Shown in pieces: positions 47,528 to 50,687 of a DNA stretch of 50,687 bases. The translations under genes were made by a program, and so were the position numbers. The DNA lies in assembly GCF_902705885.1 (NCBI RefSeq), contig NZ_CACSIP010000012.1:93031-143717 (forward strand), given 5' to 3'. Each line of letters begins with the position of its first letter. The stretch's first letter is position 1. The notes below the pieces were generated by a model that ran no database searches, was not told where the DNA came from, and was given only the letters and a program-made list of their open reading frames with translations. This DNA comes from Mycolicibacterium austroafricanum (GTDB taxonomy: Bacteria > Actinomycetota > Actinomycetes > Mycobacteriales > Mycobacteriaceae).

Positions 47528-50388
47528 CGGGTCACCGCACTCTGCCCCATGGCCTGGGAACTGATGTCCTCGTCCAGCCCTGAACCGAGACTGCGCAGGA
47601 TGTCGAGCACCAGGCCGACCACGATCAGATACACCCCGGCGTCGAAGAACAACGAAGTGACCAGCTTGACATCGCCCACCACCGGCAGCGTGGCCTCTAA
47701 CGTCGCCGATGACAGCACCGGGGCGCCCAGCAGTAGCGAGGCGAGCGCGGTGCCGGCCGCCAGGGTCAGTCCGGCTCCCAGCACTTTGCCCGCATCCAGC
47801 GGTATCGCTTCACCCAGCTCGTACTGGCCACCGGCCAGATAGCGCAGCACCAAAGCCAATCCCGCGGTGAGCCCGCCTGCGAACCCGCCTCCCGGGGTGT
47901 TGTGACCGGTGAAGAAAAGATAGATCGACAGCGCCATGATCAGCGGGAAGACCAGTCTGGTGGCGACCTCGAGGGCCAATGACCGCTCAGCGGGGTCGCG
48001 GACCGCGCTGCCCCGCAGCAGGCTGAAAACCGGTGCCGGACGGTTGGTGTCCCCGGCGGGCCGATGGGCATCGGACACACGCGGTGCCGCACCGAAACGG
48101 CGGTGACGGAAGACCATCGAAGCCACCCCGGTGGCAGCAATCAACAGGACGAACACTTCGCCGAGGGTGTCCCAGGCGCGGATGTCGACGAGGATGACGT
48201 TGACGGCGTTGGAGCCGTTCCCGCGGTAGTAGGCCGCGTCGGGCAGTAGGTCCGCAACGGAGGTCCCGGTGCGCGCGGCCATCGCGAACGCTGCGACGGT
48301 GGTCACCGTCGCGCCGACGGCCAGTGAGAGCGCCGCTCGCGGCAACCGAAGGCGCGTGACGGTCTCAGCGCTTGTTTCGGCAGGCAACGTCCGCAGCACC
48401 AGGACGAATACCACCAGGAGCACCGTTTCGACCAGGAACTGGGTCAGCGCCAGGTCCGGTGCGCCGTGCAATGCGAACACAACGCCGGTCCCGTACCCGG
48501 TCAAGCTGATCAGCAGCACCACGGCCAGTCGGTTGCGGGTGAGGGTGGCTCCCAGCGCAGCCGCGACGATCAGCAGACCGACCACGGCCTCCAGGGGCGA
48601 ATTCCAAAGCCGGAAATCTATCCGGTCGCGGGCTCCCCAGGCCAACATGGCTGCCGGCAACAGCACCAGGGTGACCATGATCGTCGCCTGGATCGCGGGG
48701 ATCGAGCCGCGCTGGGTCAACCCGGTCGCCCGGAACGACAGAAGGTCGGCGGCGCGCACCACTGCGTCGTAGCGTTCGTCGGCATCTCCCAACGACATCC
48801 AGCGGGGAACGCGGGGAAGCCGACGGCGTCCCAGAAAGACGGTTGTCCCGACAACGACCACCACCGCCGAGAGCAGCAGCGGCAGACCGAACCCGTGCCA
48901 CAGTGCGAGGTGGTAATCCACGCCGCCGGGCACTGTGCGCGCGTAGGCGCTCAGCGCGTTGTCGATCGGGGTCGGGACCAGACCGAAAAGAAGACCGGCA
49001 GCGGCCAGCACCGCCGGGGCCGCCAGGAATATCGGCGAGGGTGGGTGCATCTGCTCCACCAGGCGTGACGGTGTGGACTGTCCCTTGGCCGCGAATCCGC
49101 CCCACACCACGCGCAAGCTGTACATGAAGGTGAACGTGGACCCGAGGACGATGGCGGCGAGCACGAACGGTCCGGCGCCGCCCAGCGATCCGCTGTGCGC
49201 GAGCGTCTCGAAATCGGCCTCCTTGGCCACGAATCCGAAGAACGGCGGCAGACCCGCCATGCTCGCGGCCGCGGCCGCGGCGATGACGAACAGCACCGGG
49301 CTGCGGGCGCCGAGCCCCGCAAGCTGGCGGATGTCGCGGGTACCCGTTGCGTGGTCGATGATGCCCACCACCATGAACAGAGTGGCCTTGAACATCGTGT
49401 GCGCACACAGCAGCGCGAGTCCGGCCAACATCATGTCGCCACCGCCGGTGCCGACCATCACGGTGATCATGCCGAGCTGGCTTACCGTCCCGTACGCCAG
49501 GATCAGCTTCAGATCGTATTCCCGCAGCGCACGCCAACCGCTGATCAGCAATGTGAGGGAACCGAGGACCACCACGATCAGCCGCCACGGCGCCACATCG
49601 GCGAACCCCGGTGTCAGCCGTGCCACCAGATACACGCCGGCCTTGACCATCGCCGCCGCGTGCAGGTACGCGCTGACCGGCGTCGGTGCGGCCATCGCCC
49701 CGGGAAGCCAGAAGTGCAGCGGCACCAACGCCGATTTGCTGATCGCGCCGACCAACACCAGGCCCAGGGCCACGCTGACCGCGACGCCGCCGGGGGGCGC
49801 TGCCACCAGTTCGGACAGCAGGTAGGTACCCGACACGGTGCCGAGGATGATGACACCGACCAGCATCGCCAGCCCGCCTGCGGTGGTGACCAGCAAGGCC
49901 TGCATCGCTGCCCGCCGGCTCGCCGCCCGTTCGGCATAGTGACCCACCAGCAGGAACGACAACACCGTGGTCAGTTCCCAGAACACGTAGAGCAGCAGCA
50001 TGTTGTCGGCGGTGACGAGGCCGAACATCGCACCCGCGAAGGCCACCAACTGGGCGGCGAAACTGGGGAGCCGGTTCTCCCGGTGCCCGTCGCCGTGGTG
50101 GAAGTACTCTGCGCAGTACAACAGCACCAGCGCACCGACGCCGAGAACGATCACACTCATCACGGCGGCCAACGGGTCGAACCGGAGCGCGATGTTCATC
50201 GACAGCTCGGGCACCCAGGGCACGTCGACGCGGGCCACCTGACCCTCATCGGGCCAATGGGCGGCCACCCAGGACAACGAGCCGGCCGGAACCAGAGCCA
50301 GCAGATAAAAAGCCCGACGATCCCACCGGCGCACCAGCACGGGTGCCACTGCGGCCGCGGCCGCATGGGCAAGAAGTATCGCGAGCAT
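47524..50388 (-). CDS. mrpA: Mrp antiporter subunit A fused to subunit B
   Basis: A 954-residue first subunit with about 20 helices. The N-terminal two-thirds is NuoL-like (HFWLPGAMAAPTPVSAYLHA, ILAYGTVSQLG). The C-terminal part contains the MnhB domain with FFTGHNTPGGGFAGGLTAGL near residue 825. This AB fusion explains the absence of a separate mrpB gene. A GGGAG ribosome-binding site precedes the ATG at 50388. The complex exports Na+ or K+ in exchange for protons and helps pH and salt homeostasis. Confidence 0.95.
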   Translation of the reverse strand: MLAILLAHAAAAAVAPVLVRRWDRRAFYLLALVPAGSLSWVAAHWPDEGQVARVDVPWVPELSMNIALRFDPLAAVMSVIVLGVGALVLLYCAEYFHHGDGHRENRLPSFAAQLVAFAGAMFGLVTADNMLLLYVFWELTTVLSFLLVGHYAERAASRRAAMQALLVTTAGGLAMLVGVIILGTVSGTYLLSELVAAPPGGVAVSVALGLVLVGAISKSALVPLHFWLPGAMAAPTPVSAYLHAAAMVKAGVYLVARLTPGFADVAPWRLIVVVLGSLTLLISGWRALREYDLKLILAYGTVSQLGMITVMVGTGGGDMMLAGLALLCAHTMFKATLFMVVGIIDHATGTRDIRQLAGLGARSPVLFVIAAAAAASMAGLPPFFGFVAKEADFETLAHSGSLGGAGPFVLAAIVLGSTFTFMYSLRVVWGGFAAKGQSTPSRLVEQMHPPSPIFLAAPAVLAAAGLLFGLVPTPIDNALSAYARTVPGGVDYHLALWHGFGLPLLLSAVVVVVGTTVFLGRRRLPRVPRWMSLGDADERYDAVVRAADLLSFRATGLTQRGSIPAIQATIMVTLVLLPAAMLAWGARDRIDFRLWNSPLEAVVGLLIVAAALGATLTRNRLAVVLLISLTGYGTGVVFALHGAPDLALTQFLVETVLLVVFVLVLRTLPAETSAETVTRLRLPRAALSLAVGATVTTVAAFAMAARTGTSVADLLPDAAYYRGNGSNAVNVILVDIRAWDTLGEVFVLLIAATGVASMVFRHRRFGAAPRVSDAHRPAGDTNRPAPVFSLLRGSAVRDPAERSLALEVATRLVFPLIMALSIYLFFTGHNTPGGGFAGGLTAGLALVLRYLAGGQYELGEAIPLDAGKVLGAGLTLAAGTALASLLLGAPVLSSATLEATLPVVGDVKLVTSLFFDAGVYLIVVGLVLDILRSLGSGLDEDISSQAMGQSAVTR

Positions 50389-50439
50389 GACTCCCGTGGG
50401 GTCGGTGGCGGATTCCGATGAAGAGGCGGTGGCGCGGTC

Positions 50440-50445
50440 AGTCTA
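50440..50445 (-). promoter_or_regulatory. Candidate -10 hexamer (TAGACT) for the mrp operon
   Basis: On the minus strand TAGACT lies 51 nt before the mrpA ATG, giving a leader with a ribosome-binding site. No good -35 is seen. Confidence 0.4.
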
Positions 50446-50575
50446 CGTGAGGGCCCCTCTCCTGCCCGGTCTGGCAAGGCTGGTCCACGACCTCGACCGG
50501 CGCGTCGTCACCCACACGTGATCGGGCGTTCCTGACCGCAGCGGATCGTCGCGGCTGCGCGGTGAGCAGGCTACT

Positions 50576-50686
50576 TCAGCGGGTATCTCGCCTGGTGTTG
50601 CTCTGCACCGTCGCCGCCACCTGGTCCTCGACCTCGGACGCCGCGATGATGAGTAGCTCGTCGCCGGCCTGCAGCACATCGGAAGG
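50576..50686 (-). CDS. TrkA-C (RCK) domain protein, C-terminal end only
   Basis: The right window edge cuts this gene. Only the last 36 codons are visible on the minus strand, ending in TGA at 50578-50576. They read VLQAGDELLIIAASEVEDQV, then ATVQSN. The pattern with LQAGDELLIIA and a helix after it is the last strand and helix of TrkA-C/RCK domains on K+ channels and transporters. It lies upstream of mrpA in the same direction, which suggests a combined K+/Na+ homeostasis locus. Confidence 0.65.
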   Translation of the reverse strand, partial: PSDVLQAGDELLIIAASEVEDQVAATVQSNTRRDTR

Positions 50687-50687
50687 G

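Noticed and set aside
50443..50679. 78-codon minus-strand frame at the right edge
   Set aside because: It is Arg/Ser-rich and out of frame with the TrkA-C reading, which has clear domain residues and ends at 50576.

Overview
The window is GC-rich actinobacterial chromosome, almost certainly from a rapidly growing mycobacterium (Mycolicibacterium type). The clearest markers are F420-dependent glucose-6-phosphate dehydrogenase, the pknG-glnH-glnX cluster, a 13E12-type HNH protein, LpqL-like M28 lipoproteins and a DUF3263 protein. From memory, the order fgd1-pta-ackA-pknG-glnH-glnX-mutT3-thiE-thiO-thiS-thiG-lpqL ... thiD-thiC ... xthA-GNAT-def-DUF3263-LytR_C-sodC-carboxylate:amine ligase-Lon-domain protein follows the M. 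tuberculosis Rv0407 to Rv0434 segment. This stretch adds several accessory blocks to that backbone. No tRNA, rRNA, CRISPR array, insertion sequence or prophage was seen.

Layout. 1-2150: tail of a 13E12/HNH protein, a GNAT protein, a small membrane protein and a metallo-beta-lactamase-fold hydrolase. 2173-7886: fgd, a membrane EEP phosphatase, pta and ackA (acetate/acetyl-CoA interconversion), and a STAS protein overlapping the ackA end. 7887-8192: AT-richer gene-free DNA. 8193-12772: the pknG/glnH/glnX amino-acid-sensing operon. 12908-18651: mutT3, thiE, then a TPP riboswitch and six overlapping genes (thiO, thiS, thiG, SGNH hydrolase, ABC ATPase, ABC permease). 18720-25689: accessory block with a DUF4242-like protein, an FAD oxidoreductase, a large LuxR-family (LAL) regulator and a divergent coupled operon (small protein, DUF5995, epoxide-hydrolase-like enzyme). 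25699-28670: two tandem M28 lipoproteins. 28624-32991: NCS2 permease, a double-HTH TetR protein, a small membrane protein and a Baeyer-Villiger-type flavoprotein. 33013-36645: septum-formation-like protein, alpha/beta hydrolase, thiD and thiC under a second TPP riboswitch. 36761-38282: a three-gene envelope redox module (anchored protein, DUF6529 membrane protein, Rieske lipoprotein). 38306-44058: xth, GNAT, def, DUF3263, LytR_C, sodC, carboxylate-amine ligase and Lon-domain protein. 44064-50388: a complete Mrp-type cation/proton antiporter operon (mrpA-B fused, C, D, E, F, G). 50576-50686: the last codons of a TrkA-C (RCK) protein.

Three results stand out. Both TPP riboswitches head tight runs of about six genes whose distal members are not thiamine genes. 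At least 14 genes have a TANNNT -10 hexamer 6-8 nt before the start codon, which predicts leaderless or near-leaderless transcripts; in four of them the upstream gene's stop codon forms the first half of the hexamer. The Rieske/DUF6529/anchored-protein trio looks like a small extracytoplasmic electron-transfer system. All calls come from reading the sequence and recalled family knowledge; no database search was run.
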